NCBI RefSeq assembly: GCF_000423205.1
Contig: NZ_AUHN01000004.1
Coordinates: 310,001-374,000, forward strand
DNA: 64,000 nucleotides
DNA from: Jonesia quinghaiensis DSM 15701
GTDB taxonomy: Bacteria > Actinomycetota > Actinomycetes > Actinomycetales > Cellulomonadaceae
Reading direction: 5' to 3'
Numbering within the stretch: position 1 is the stretch's first letter; every line of letters starts with the position of its first letter. The notes beneath the pieces were generated by a model. It did no database searches. It was not told the origin of the DNA and worked only from the letters and a program-made list of their open reading frames with translations. This document shows, one piece after another, positions 8,721 to 17,033 of this stretch. The position numbers and the translations under genes are program-made.

Positions 8721-10004
8721 TCAACGAGTAGCGCGCAACACCACGAACCCGCGTTGCACAGCAATCAACGATCCGGCACACAACACTGCGACCCCCACCA
8801 GTGAGGTCGCGTAGCTCGACACGGGCAGTAGTGCCGCGAGGATGCTGGGCAACAGGAAACCGGCATAGGTGATCGAGTAATACACCCCGGTTAACCCGGC
8901 AAGGTCTTGCGGGGTGGCGATGCTCTGCACGATGAGGAGAGCCGCAACCACACAAATCCCGTACGCGGCGCCAAGTACCACCCCAACGAGTAGCACAAAA
9001 ATGGGGTCCTTGAGGATCGCCGCGATAACCGCTAGCACCATTCCCGCGGTCATCGCGACCAGCCCAACGGTGAGCGCTCGGCCACCGGTTTTCCGGTTGA
9101 TGGCGGGCACAGCATTTTGGATGAGCGCACCGGTTCCTAGCGTCAAAATCGTCAACGCCGATGCGTAAATGGTGGTGCTATCCCCCAGTTGGTCTTGCAC
9201 AACGGCAGGCATAATCGCATACGCGACACCGGCCGCCCCAAACACCCACGGCGCTGCGGGGAGCACCAGGCGCATAAATGTGCGGTGCCCTGCCGCTGGA
9301 ACAGCGAGGTCTTTCCACCACGGTTGGGTGGTGCGCTGCCCGGCGGGCAGCGACTCTGGCACCCACGCAAGGAGCACTAACGCAACTACACTCAGCAGGG
9401 CGTGGACTGCGTACGGCAGGATGGCGGGCATCGGCCCCCATTGCACGAGCGCCCCTGTTACTGCAGCGCCGATGCCAAACCCGAGTGTCATGGTCAGTGC
9501 GGGGCGGCGAGCCCCGGCGCTCACACCGGCACGCGGGTCGAAGGGCGGGGAGGACAGTTCTTTCATCCAGCTGGTACCAACGGACATGGCAACCCCCACT
9601 GATGCGCCTGCGAGCGCGCGCCCAAGGCAGAGCAGCCAGAAGGTGTGGAGCCCGGCTGCGACGAGGGCACTGGCGATGAGTGCCAGGATCATCGCGCCGA
9701 TGAGGAGGGGTTTGCGGCCGTGTTGGTCGGAGATCGCGGAGGCGATGAGGAGGCCGGGGACGAGCCCGAGGACGTACGTGCCGAGGAGGAGGTTGGCTTG
9801 CCAGGGGTGGTAGTGGCCGACTTGTTCGTAGAAGTGCAGGAGGGGTGTGAAGTGGTTGCCACCCCAGGCGAGGAGGAACACGGTGGGGGCGAGGAATAGC
9901 CAGTAGGGGCGTTGGTGCATACCGGCTGGTTGCGTCGCTGGTTGTGTCGCCGTTGTGGGTGTCGAGTTGGACGCGAGGGTGGGGGTGGCGTCGGTGGTGG
10001 TCAT
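8721..10004 (-). CDS. MFS transporter
   Basis: 427 residues with about 12 hydrophobic segments. The loop between helices 2 and 3 carries the MFS motif A core Asp-Gln-His-Gly-Arg-Lys-Pro, and the GTSWMKEL region lies near helix 5. The N-terminus is a 30-residue Thr/Pro-rich tail. Its ATG overlaps the stop codon of the upstream GntR gene (10001-10004), so regulator and transporter form one operon. It is probably an exporter of a small compound sensed by that regulator. A second small membrane gene follows. Confidence 0.88.
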   Translation of the reverse strand: MTTTDATPTLASNSTPTTATQPATQPAGMHQRPYWLFLAPTVFLLAWGGNHFTPLLHFYEQVGHYHPWQANLLLGTYVLGLVPGLLIASAISDQHGRKPLLIGAMILALIASALVAAGLHTFWLLCLGRALAGASVGVAMSVGTSWMKELSSPPFDPRAGVSAGARRPALTMTLGFGIGAAVTGALVQWGPMPAILPYAVHALLSVVALVLLAWVPESLPAGQRTTQPWWKDLAVPAAGHRTFMRLVLPAAPWVFGAAGVAYAIMPAVVQDQLGDSTTIYASALTILTLGTGALIQNAVPAINRKTGGRALTVGLVAMTAGMVLAVIAAILKDPIFVLLVGVVLGAAYGICVVAALLIVQSIATPQDLAGLTGVYYSITYAGFLLPSILAALLPVSSYATSLVGVAVLCAGSLIAVQRGFVVLRATR

Positions 10005-10726
10005 GGTGCGTCCGTTGGCTGTGGCGGGGTGGTGGGGAAGTGTGCGTTGTGGAGGTGGCGGGTGGCAAGTTCACCGAAGGCTGTTGCGTTGCCTTGTTGG
10101 GCGAGTTGCGCGAGGGTGTGGTGTTCGGTGAGGAACGTGGTGATGAGGTGTGGGTTTGCGAGGACCGCTTGGTAGGTGAGGCGGGCGAGGCGGGGGGCGA
10201 GGTTGTCGAGCATGCCGGTGATGACGGTGTTTCCGGAGGAGCGGATGATGCGGGCGTGGAATCGGTAGTCGTCGGCGGCGAAGGCGAGGGCGTCGGTGGT
10301 GTTGGTGGATGCTTCTTGGCGGTCAAGGAGGATGGTGAGGTCGTGGCCGAGAGTTTCGAGTTCGTGGGGTTGGTCGGTGAGGCGGGTGACTGCTTGGGTT
10401 TCGAACATGACGCGCACGGCGATGAGGTCGAGAACGTCGTTGGGGGTGAGTGCGGTGACGGTTGCGCCTTTTTTGGGGGCGATTCGCACGAGGCCCCAGC
10501 GTTGGAGTTGCAGCATTGCTTCGCGGGCTGGGGTGCGGCTTGCGCCGTGTTGGGCGGCGAGTTCCACTTCGGTGAGGAGGTCGCCTTCGCGGTAGTGGCG
10601 TTCGACGATGCGTTGGGCGGTGTGTGCTGCGATGTGTTGTGCGATGGGTTGCGACTTCCCACCGGGGGTGTCGAGTGTTTCCCAGGGCAGGGTGGTGTGG
10701 TCGCGTGGCGGCACCGACTGGTTCAT
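10001..10726 (-). CDS. GntR-family regulator with FCD-type ligand domain
   Basis: 241 residues from the ATG at 10726. The N-terminal winged helix is seen as IVERHYREGDLLTEVELAAQ followed by SRTPAREAMLQLQRWGLV, the classic GntR recognition region. The C-terminal all-helical FCD domain has R-x3-E-x-QA and a later HH pair in HHTLAQLAQQ-type context. A further ATG at 10750 lies inside a perfect palindrome that is probably the operator, so I reject that start. The last codons overlap the MFS start (ATGA). Probably represses its own operon and is released by the transporter substrate. Confidence 0.88.
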   Translation of the reverse strand: MNQSVPPRDHTTLPWETLDTPGGKSQPIAQHIAAHTAQRIVERHYREGDLLTEVELAAQHGASRTPAREAMLQLQRWGLVRIAPKKGATVTALTPNDVLDLIAVRVMFETQAVTRLTDQPHELETLGHDLTILLDRQEASTNTTDALAFAADDYRFHARIIRSSGNTVITGMLDNLAPRLARLTYQAVLANPHLITTFLTEHHTLAQLAQQGNATAFGELATRHLHNAHFPTTPPQPTDAP

Positions 10727-10742
10727 TACTTCATCGTACTCC

Positions 10743-10768
10743 TGATGCATGCATTAATGCATGCATCA
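10743..10768. promoter_or_regulatory. Perfect 26-bp palindrome, likely GntR operator
   Basis: The sequence TGATGCATGCAT is followed by TA and then its exact complement. It lies 17 bp upstream of the preferred start of the GntR gene and 46 bp before the divergent TusA-like gene. Position and symmetry fit an autoregulatory operator. Confidence 0.65.
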
Positions 10769-10814
10769 CTGAGGTGTGGGTTTGTGATGTGCACCGCGCC
10801 TTTAAGATGGCAGC

Positions 10815-11099
10815 ATGATCGCCCCCGCACCTGACGTTTTTGACACCACCGGCGCTAAGTGCGTCACGATGCTCCTGAAAATCCGAGCTCGTCTCGCTGA
10901 GCTACCCGTTGGCGGTCAACTCGTCGTGGTTTCTGATGACCCAACATCGGTGTATGACCTGCCCGCCTGGTGCCACATGACCCACCACACCTACGTAGGC
11001 GTGGAACACGACGGTGAGGTTTTGCGGCACACCCTTGAGGTCACCGACAAGTCTGTCCGCTCCACCGCTGGGCGCGCCTGGGCGTCCCCTACCCCCTGA
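10815..11099 (+). CDS. TusA/SirA-like sulfur-carrier domain protein
   Basis: 94 residues. The pattern GAKCVTMLLKIRARLAELP, a VVVSDDP strand, a DLPAWC segment and a final beta strand follows the TusA two-layer fold. The invariant Cys (residue 16) is present, but the following Cys-Pro-x-Pro motif is degraded (CVTM), so sulfur-relay activity is uncertain. Starts at ATG divergently from the GntR-MFS operon, with the palindromic operator between, so it may share regulation. Confidence 0.75.
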   Translation: MIAPAPDVFDTTGAKCVTMLLKIRARLAELPVGGQLVVVSDDPTSVYDLPAWCHMTHHTYVGVEHDGEVLRHTLEVTDKSVRSTAGRAWASPTP

Positions 11100-11166
11100 T
11101 GCGACACCTCTGACATCGAATACTGACGTAACGGAATATCATAGGAAAAGCGACGTCAGGACTATT

Positions 11167-11601
11167 GTGAAGAAATTGTGCATTGTATTGGCGTTTGGGC
11201 TCGTTGCTGGGACAGGCGGGTGCAGCACAGTTGGCCAAGCGTCGTGCCTTGACGGCACTGAAAGCCCCGAAGGCGCCCTTTCAGTGTTCGTCGATGCCGT
11301 GTCAGAAAACGACGCCGAGGAGGCGCAAAAGTACCTCCAAGTTGGTAATACCGTTGACGAGGCGGAATTTGACGCGTTGCGCAATTCGTTCGAAAACGCT
11401 GACGGCGGCAATCTCAACGTGACTGAAGTAGATCAAGCAGGAACCCAATACATCTTTCAGATCACCACCGGAGATGACGCGGAACTCCTCAAAGAAATCA
11501 ACGTCACCGCCAACGAGGACAATGGGTCGTGCTACTCCGTCGTGTGGGGCAACTTCCCCCAAACCCCTGACGATCCTGAGTCAAGCCCAGCAACCCCATA
11601 G
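11167..11601 (+). CDS. Putative lipoprotein (DUF4878-like)
   Basis: 144 residues from the GTG at 11167, preceded by CAGGA. The N-terminus is KKLCIVLAFGLVAGTGGC: a Lys pair, a hydrophobic core and a lipobox-like end, which would place it on the outer face of the membrane. The mature part has SPEGALSVFVDAVSENDAEE, a segment typical of small lipid-anchored DUF4878/NTF2-like proteins. An in-frame upstream ATG (11014) would add a non-signal-like stretch overlapping the TusA-like gene and is rejected. Role unknown. Confidence 0.65.
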   Translation: MKKLCIVLAFGLVAGTGGCSTVGQASCLDGTESPEGALSVFVDAVSENDAEEAQKYLQVGNTVDEAEFDALRNSFENADGGNLNVTEVDQAGTQYIFQITTGDDAELLKEINVTANEDNGSCYSVVWGNFPQTPDDPESSPATP

Positions 11602-11641
11602 CTCCGCTATCATCTCCCGTACCAGGCAACCGCTGACGGCA

Positions 11642-12418
11642 TCACACGGTACGCGAGATGAAAGCCCCCACCGCGACAAGCATCGTGAAACCGACGATGC
11701 CCGCCCCAGCGAACAGCGCATCGGCTCGCCCCAACGCAACGGGTTTCCACACGGTGCGTTCCCCGGTACGTAGCCCGCGTGTTTCCAACGCGAGCGCAAC
11801 CCGTTCCGATGATCGAATAGATGTCACCAGCAGCGCAAACGCGCACCGGCCAAAGTCTGCGACAGTGAACCGTGGCTCGCCGTGGCGGTTGCGTGGCGCC
11901 CGCACCGCGTGGGCGGCGCGGATCGTTGACCAGTGGTGAGGCATTGAATCGAGGAGCCGGTGCCCGGCCATCAACGCCGATGCGAACCGGGGTGACAACC
12001 GTGCGTGCTGCTGCAACGACACCATGAGGTCGCGGGGCGGGGTGGACGCCAGGAAAGCCACCGTTAACGCGCCAATGATCAGTGTACGTAGGGCTAGCGC
12101 AACACCCATCGCTGCGCCTTCGCGGGTGGCGACCAGTGGGCCAAAAGTGGCGATGACTTCGCCTGGGCGGGTGACAGCGTTCACCATGAACACCCCCACC
12201 CCGAAAAGCACAAACGGTGACATGACGAGCGTCAGCCGGGCGACTGGTACACCCGCGCCCACTGTCACGGCAAGGAGCACTGCCGCCAACACCACGGCCA
12301 CAGTGACCGGGTCGGTGAGGAACATAATGCCCAGCGACACCACGGTCAGTACTGCCACTTTGACTGTTGGGTTACGGCGGATCAACCACTGCGCTGATGC
12401 TGTACCAACCAGGTTCAT
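11642..12418 (-). CDS. ykoC: ECF transporter transmembrane T component (YkoC-like)
   Basis: 258 residues with about five helices. It contains Ala-x-x-x-Arg-Ala-Pro-Arg near the C-terminal third (AAHAVRAPRNR) and a later ALETRGL, the two Ala-Arg-Gly-type coupling motifs of CbiQ/EcfT proteins that seat on the ATPases. The start at 12418 overlaps the stop of the double ATPase (ATGA). It is last in the riboswitch-led operon, so the substrate is probably thiamine or its HMP precursor. Confidence 0.88.
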   Translation of the reverse strand: MNLVGTASAQWLIRRNPTVKVAVLTVVSLGIMFLTDPVTVAVVLAAVLLAVTVGAGVPVARLTLVMSPFVLFGVGVFMVNAVTRPGEVIATFGPLVATREGAAMGVALALRTLIIGALTVAFLASTPPRDLMVSLQQHARLSPRFASALMAGHRLLDSMPHHWSTIRAAHAVRAPRNRHGEPRFTVADFGRCAFALLVTSIRSSERVALALETRGLRTGERTVWKPVALGRADALFAGAGIVGFTMLVAVGAFISRTV

Positions 12419-14523
12419 CGCGTTACCTGCGCAACTCGGATAGGGGCCAACGCATCTGTCCCGCCGTGCGTAACAGTGGCATCTGGCAGTTTTGAGTTGA
12501 GTGCGCGGGCGTCCAGTGCGCGGAGCACCTGCTGGCAGGCGGTGTTGTTGGGAGTGCGCGCCGCGACCCACGCGATCAGTGGTGGCACCGCTAGTCCCGC
12601 CTTGTCCACCAAAGCAGGGTCACGGAACAGTTCCCACGGGGTGCAATCAGCAAGTAACCGCCCTTGGTGGAGTACCACCACGCGGTCTGCGTAAGTCGCA
12701 ACCGCCCGCATGTCATGGCAGGAAAACACCACGCCATGTCCGGCACGGCTATGCTCACGCAACGCCGTCAATACCGCCGATGCACCATGCCGGTCCAACC
12801 CAAAAGTTGGTTCGTCCGCACACAAAAAGGCATGATCGTGGGCGAGCATCGACGCCAACGACAAACGCCGTTTTTGGCCACCCGATAACGAAAACGGTGA
12901 CTGCTCAGCGTGCCCGTCAAGCCCAAACCTCACCAGCAACTCATCAACACGGTGGTGGTGTTCTGCCGCGACGTTGTGGCTGACCTCGCCGCGCACCGTG
13001 TTGCCCATGAACTGGTGCTCCGGGTTTTGGAATACCATGCCCCCGCGTGGCCCTGTGAGGGTCCCCGCAACTGGCGCATCGAGCCCGGCAAGTGCTCGCA
13101 GTAGCGTTGTTTTCCCAGTACCGTTCGCCCCAATGAGGGCGACCAGTTCACCTGTGTGAATGGCAAGGTCCAGCCCAGCAACCACAGGGGTTTGCTGGTT
13201 GGTGCGTGATTGTTCGCGGCGTGAATCGTGAGGTTTTCTGGGGCGCTTTCGCTGTGCTTTTCTGCCCAGGCCAGACCTCGGTGCGACCGCCAACTGCTCT
13301 GCGAGAAGAGTTTGTCTTCTCTCCCCCAGCCCCTTCCCCGTCTCCCCCCGTGCGGATGCCACCCCACCTAACGCCACCTCTCCTAACGCCACCTCTCCTA
13401 ACGAAAGTGGGATTGCGCCCACTTTCCCTTTCGAAAGTGGGCGCAATCCCACTTTCGATTGGGGGTTTACGGGGGTGGGGGGCACAGGGGTGGAGTTTAC
13501 GGGGGTGGGGACAAGTAACGCCTCCTGGATGGCAGGGTTCGCCAAGCCGCCCAACTCACCGAAAACACCCAACAGTTCCACATCCAACGGCAACCAACAG
13601 CCCCGCCGCACCAGCATCCGCGCAGTCTCCGCATCAATACTGTCAGCAGGACCATCCCACACCACAGCGCCACGGGCATCGAGCAACACCCACCGGGGCG
13701 GAAGCTCCGCGACCCCACCATGGGCAGCAATTTCATCGAGACGATGCTCAATAAGAACCTGCGCGGCACCCGTCTGTTCCCGCACACTCGCCAACGCGGC
13801 CGTGACATCACGAATGCCCTGGTGGTCCAGCATTGACGTGGGTTCATCGAGCAGCAGCAGCTTAGGGTTGCCCACAATCGCGGCCGCGAGCGCAACCCGC
13901 TGCAACTCTCCACCGGAGAGTTGCGTGGTGTGGCGACCGGTTAGGTGACCCACCCCCGCAAGATCGGCAGCGGCGCGCACCCGCTCACCAATCTGCGAAG
14001 GTGGGACGGCTGCGTTCTCGAGAGGGAAAGCAATGTCGTCCTCCACGAGCGTGAAACACACCCCAGACCACGGGTCTTGCGAAACAACACCGGTGACATC
14101 AGCGTTGTCTGCCGGGTCGTGGTTAGCCATGTCCCGGCCAAAAACATGCACGGTGCCGTGCGCTTCGGCGTGGATGGCGTGCGGGATCGCACCAATGATG
14201 CGCTGCAGCACGGTGGATTTTCCCGACCCTGACGGCCCCATAATGAGCACCGACTCCCCCGGTTTGATGCTCAACGTGACCGGCCCGGTGTGCTGCCCGC
14301 TAGGGAACTGCACCGTGACATCCGTGCACCTGACCGCTGGTAGGTTTTCGGTCTCCTGAGGCGCGGTGTGCGCGGGTGGGGCTGGTTGAGGCGCGGGTGG
14401 GGCTGGTTGAGGCGCGGTGTGCGCGGGTGGGGCTGGTTGAGGCGCGACGCGTGGGGTTACGGCCTGCGTGGTCACACCTTGCGGCGTCACACTTTCCGTG
14501 GTCACGGTGTGCGCGGTGGTCAC
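12415..14523 (-). CDS. ykoD: Fused double ATPase of an ECF transporter (YkoD-like)
   Basis: 702 residues starting with GTG that overlaps the YkoE stop. Two ABC domains are seen: Walker A GPSGSGKST, signature LSGGELQR and Walker B LLLLDEPTS in the first half, then GANGTGKTT, LSGGQKRR and FLCADEPTF in the second. The first ~60 residues are a Pro/Ala/His-rich repeat (APPAHTAPQ units). The inter-domain linker of roughly 90 residues contains a repeated LGEVALGEVALGG and a stretch encoded by a perfect 25-bp DNA inverted repeat. Drives uptake with YkoC and YkoE. Confidence 0.9.
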   Translation of the reverse strand: MTTAHTVTTESVTPQGVTTQAVTPRVAPQPAPPAHTAPQPAPPAPQPAPPAHTAPQETENLPAVRCTDVTVQFPSGQHTGPVTLSIKPGESVLIMGPSGSGKSTVLQRIIGAIPHAIHAEAHGTVHVFGRDMANHDPADNADVTGVVSQDPWSGVCFTLVEDDIAFPLENAAVPPSQIGERVRAAADLAGVGHLTGRHTTQLSGGELQRVALAAAIVGNPKLLLLDEPTSMLDHQGIRDVTAALASVREQTGAAQVLIEHRLDEIAAHGGVAELPPRWVLLDARGAVVWDGPADSIDAETARMLVRRGCWLPLDVELLGVFGELGGLANPAIQEALLVPTPVNSTPVPPTPVNPQSKVGLRPLSKGKVGAIPLSLGEVALGEVALGGVASARGETGKGLGERRQTLLAEQLAVAPRSGLGRKAQRKRPRKPHDSRREQSRTNQQTPVVAGLDLAIHTGELVALIGANGTGKTTLLRALAGLDAPVAGTLTGPRGGMVFQNPEHQFMGNTVRGEVSHNVAAEHHHRVDELLVRFGLDGHAEQSPFSLSGGQKRRLSLASMLAHDHAFLCADEPTFGLDRHGASAVLTALREHSRAGHGVVFSCHDMRAVATYADRVVVLHQGRLLADCTPWELFRDPALVDKAGLAVPPLIAWVAARTPNNTACQQVLRALDARALNSKLPDATVTHGGTDALAPIRVAQVTR
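13402..13457. repeat. Perfect 25-bp inverted repeat inside the ykoD coding sequence
   Basis: Arms 13402-13426 and 13433-13457 around a 6-nt loop. Beside it is a tandem 15-nt unit (acgccacctctccta, near 13375-13405), and G-rich repeats (tttacgggggtgggg) occur near 13465-13510. The whole array falls in the linker between the two ATPase domains and keeps the reading frame. Confidence 0.85.
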
Positions 14524-15278
14524 GGTTTGGCCTCGCGCACAATGGCGAAGTTGTTTAACGCACCCGTGCGTACCAGCGCGTCAACAATGACCTTCGCAAG
14601 GAGCCCACCAAGAATCACCCCAGAACCGCATTGAATGGCGAAACGCAACCAGAAAATGTCCTGCCCAAACCAGCCCATACGGAACGCCGAGTAGAAGAAC
14701 ACAATCCCCGCACCTAACAACCCGGATAGCGCATAGACACCCCATGTGAAACGGCGGTACCGGGTGAGTGCGAAGGCAAGTTCGCTACCAAAACCTTGCA
14801 GGAACGCGGCGATGAGTAACACGGGGCCCATTGGTGAACCGAGGAAGAAAATCTCCACCGCGGCGGCAACAAGTTCCGCAATGATTCCCACACCGGGGCG
14901 GCGAATAATCGCCAACGCAATGGGCGCCACAAGAAGCCACCCACCAAAGAGGATGTGCTGCGACAGGTCACCGGCTGGGCCCATCGCAACGGTCAGCACG
15001 TTCCATGCCTGGACAAGCACCCAGTACAGGAAACCAAACACAACGGATAGCGTGACCATCAGGACGATGTCACGCATCTGGAGCATTGGGCGTTTCCGTT
15101 GCTGCGGGGTTGCGGGGGCAGGGGGTGTTACTGGGGTCGAGCTTGTCGATGCGGGACCGGGTTGAGGAGTGCTCTGCGGTGCACTGGTGGTGCCGCTGGT
15201 TGGTTGAGGGGTGTCGCCTGCGGGTTGGGTGGTGTCGTTGGCTGGTTGTGGAGTGTCACCCGTGGTGTTCGTGGTCAT
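14520..15278 (-). CDS. ykoE: ECF transporter substrate-binding S component (YkoE-like)
   Basis: 252 residues. Residues 1-60 are Thr/Pro/Gln-rich and probably disordered. The remainder has about five to six helices: RDIVLMVTLSVVFGFLYWVLVQAWN begins the membrane part, followed by GPVLLIAAFLQGFGSELAFAL, resembling YkoE S components. YkoE is the membrane-embedded capture subunit for thiamine or hydroxymethylpyrimidine. It overlaps the neighbouring genes on both sides within the operon (TGATG with ykoF, GTGA with ykoD). The disordered N-tail is an addition relative to Bacillus YkoE. Confidence 0.88.
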   Translation of the reverse strand: MTTNTTGDTPQPANDTTQPAGDTPQPTSGTTSAPQSTPQPGPASTSSTPVTPPAPATPQQRKRPMLQMRDIVLMVTLSVVFGFLYWVLVQAWNVLTVAMGPAGDLSQHILFGGWLLVAPIALAIIRRPGVGIIAELVAAAVEIFFLGSPMGPVLLIAAFLQGFGSELAFALTRYRRFTWGVYALSGLLGAGIVFFYSAFRMGWFGQDIFWLRFAIQCGSGVILGGLLAKVIVDALVRTGALNNFAIVREAKP

Positions 15279-15982
15279 CAGTGCGCTCCTTCAGGTGCGG
15301 CGTTACCGGTAGCGTTGTTGGCGGTGTGGCTGGGGCTGTTGATGGACAGTGTGAGGTGGCTGGTGACGTGTTGGACGCTGCGCCCCACAGCCGTCCACGC
15401 GGCGACGACCTGCTCTAGGACGACACCTAGGTCACCTTCCAAACGGGTGACATAGTGTTCCGAACCCCGGTTAATACCGGTTTCTTGCGTCGCTGCGATG
15501 GCCGCATAGATGGCACTCATGTGGGCGGGTTCCACCGGGTTTCCGGCTTCATCGAGTGCGGCTGGTGTGCCAGTTCCTAGCGGGTAGAGCGCCCATTCGG
15601 CAGCCACCCAATTACCCGTTTCCCGGCCCTTGGGTGCGTTGATAGCCCGCGGTCCAGCGCCGCCTGGTAGCGCGCACGCAACCTCACCAGGGCACCCGCG
15701 TGACAGATGAACACTGACTGATGCGTGATGCCCGCTGGCGGCAACAGCGCTGGTCACGTCGGTGAGGTAACGCAACACGTCCTGCTCGTGGCCACCCACC
15801 CAGGTCGACACGTCACCTGTGGTGAGCGACAGGCCGTGCGGGCTCGCGGTATTCAGGGCACCAAGAATGACATCCACATAGGAGTCAGACATGACAGAAA
15901 TGGTGATGCGAGCGCCCACACCAAACATCAGTGGGTCGGTGGTGAACGCCTCAGCTGGGGCGGGGGTTTGCGTCGTTGTCAT
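15278..15982 (-). CDS. ykoF: YkoF-like thiamine/HMP-binding protein
   Basis: 234 residues from the ATG at 15982, preceded by AAAGGA. Two repeated ferredoxin-like halves are visible: GARITISVMSDSYVDVILGAL and a later MSAIYAAIAATQETG-type half, as in YkoF, which binds thiamine. It is the first gene after the TPP riboswitch. A longer start at 16006 adds eight residues encoded by the leader and is disfavoured. Soluble, with a predicted cytoplasmic location. Confidence 0.85.
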   Translation of the reverse strand: MTTTQTPAPAEAFTTDPLMFGVGARITISVMSDSYVDVILGALNTASPHGLSLTTGDVSTWVGGHEQDVLRYLTDVTSAVAASGHHASVSVHLSRGCPGEVACALPGGAGPRAINAPKGRETGNWVAAEWALYPLGTGTPAALDEAGNPVEPAHMSAIYAAIAATQETGINRGSEHYVTRLEGDLGVVLEQVVAAWTAVGRSVQHVTSHLTLSINSPSHTANNATGNAAPEGAH

Positions 15983-16104
15983 GGGGTCCTTTCCGTGTCG
16001 TAGCACGGAAAGGAGACCACCCAGTCACCAGGGCGCGCCTCTTCACGGATGTGAATGGGCGAGGTGACATGGCGTTGCGTGCCGTTGCGGCACACAGTAG
16101 TCAA

Positions 16105-16203
16105 TTCGCTTCCTTCGCTGGAATGACCCAGATCAGGTTCTACGGTCGAAGTTTGATTACTCCCTCTCAGTCCAGCTCACTGGACTCCCGTGCTGGTCAC
16201 GAC
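16105..16203 (-). ncRNA. TPP riboswitch (THI element)
   Basis: On the minus strand the leader of ykoF contains CTGAGAGGGAG, then ACCTGATCTGG followed by GTCATTCCAGCGAAGG, the conserved core segments of the thiamine pyrophosphate aptamer, with a P1-P2 stem around GGAGTCCAGTG. It lies about 120 nt before the ykoF start, leaving room for a start-site sequestering or terminator stem. It should switch the four-gene ECF operon off when TPP is high. Confidence 0.93.
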
Positions 16204-16382
16204 ATTAGCCGCCGATGCCTGCCCATGGCAAGACGAACCACTCACCAGATTGTTTGGGCGATTTGCTACAGTTCCGACCTGAACTCTTCGATGAGTAAAG
16301 GTGGTGCACACCAACGTCGTTCAGGCACTGGTGAACTGCACCGACACATTAATTCCAAGGGAACTAGAGGACGCGCCTAACC

Positions 16383-17033
16383 GTGAGCAACTCCCAAGGG
16401 GATGCCGGAGCATCCGCACGCCGTGAATACGAACGCCGCAAAGCACGTGACGAAGAAAAGCTTCGAGCCCAGTGGGGGCGTCTAGGTGGGCTTGCGGTTG
16501 CCCTATCAAGTGAGCGTCGCAGCACCCAGGTGTGGGAAAAGGGCGCTGTAGGCGAAGAGAAACTTGGAGCACGCCTCGATAGCGTGGCTTCACCCACGCT
16601 GAAAGTTCTTCATGATCGGCGCATCCGCCGCACAAAAGCAAACGTTGATCACCTCGTCATCACCGACAGTGGCGTTTGGGTGATCGATGCCAAACGCTAC
16701 ACCGGGCGCCCAACGTTACGCGTTGAAGGTGGGTTGTTGCGGCCGCGCACCGAAACCCTGCTCGTTGGCAGGCGACAATGTAACAAAATCGTTGACGGTG
16801 TGATCCGTCAAGTTGATCTTGTTCGGGCGGTGGTGGGTGACGTCCCAGTTCACGGGGTGCTGTGCTTTATTGACGCTGATTGGCCGCTGTTCGGAGGGAG
16901 TTTCTCGACCCGCGACGTCCACGTTGTGTGGCCTAAACGGCTCGTGAAACTCCTGACGACCACATCCCCGCATCAAGGGATGAACGTTACTGACACCCAT
17001 GCCGCGATCGCCAACGCTTTCCCACCCGCGTAG
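16383..17033 (+). CDS. NERD-domain protein (nuclease-related)
   Basis: 216 residues starting with GTG. The N-terminal 30 residues are strongly charged and likely helical. The core GAVGEEKLGARLD, then NVDHLVITDSGVWVIDAKRYTGR, matches the NERD domain: Glu, the Asp in VDHLVI, and the Asp-Ala-Lys residues line the restriction-endonuclease-like site. The expected biochemical class is a DNA- or RNA-cleaving nuclease, but no helicase or phosphatase partner is adjacent. Its stop abuts the stop of ung (17033/17034). Confidence 0.85.
   Translation: MSNSQGDAGASARREYERRKARDEEKLRAQWGRLGGLAVALSSERRSTQVWEKGAVGEEKLGARLDSVASPTLKVLHDRRIRRTKANVDHLVITDSGVWVIDAKRYTGRPTLRVEGGLLRPRTETLLVGRRQCNKIVDGVIRQVDLVRAVVGDVPVHGVLCFIDADWPLFGGSFSTRDVHVVWPKRLVKLLTTTSPHQGMNVTDTHAAIANAFPPA

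Noticed and set aside
9178-10662. Long minus-strand open frame overlapping the MFS and GntR genes
   Set aside because: It is Pro/Ser/Thr/Arg-rich, shadows two genes with strong family motifs and has no motif of its own.
9944-10834. Plus-strand Gly/Val/Glu-rich frame of ~296 codons
   Set aside because: It is antisense to the GntR gene, with composition typical of a reverse-strand shadow of GC-rich coding DNA.
11014-11166. Upstream extension of the lipoprotein gene to the ATG at 11014
   Set aside because: It overlaps the TusA-like gene out of frame and displaces the signal peptide; the GTG at 11167 is better supported.
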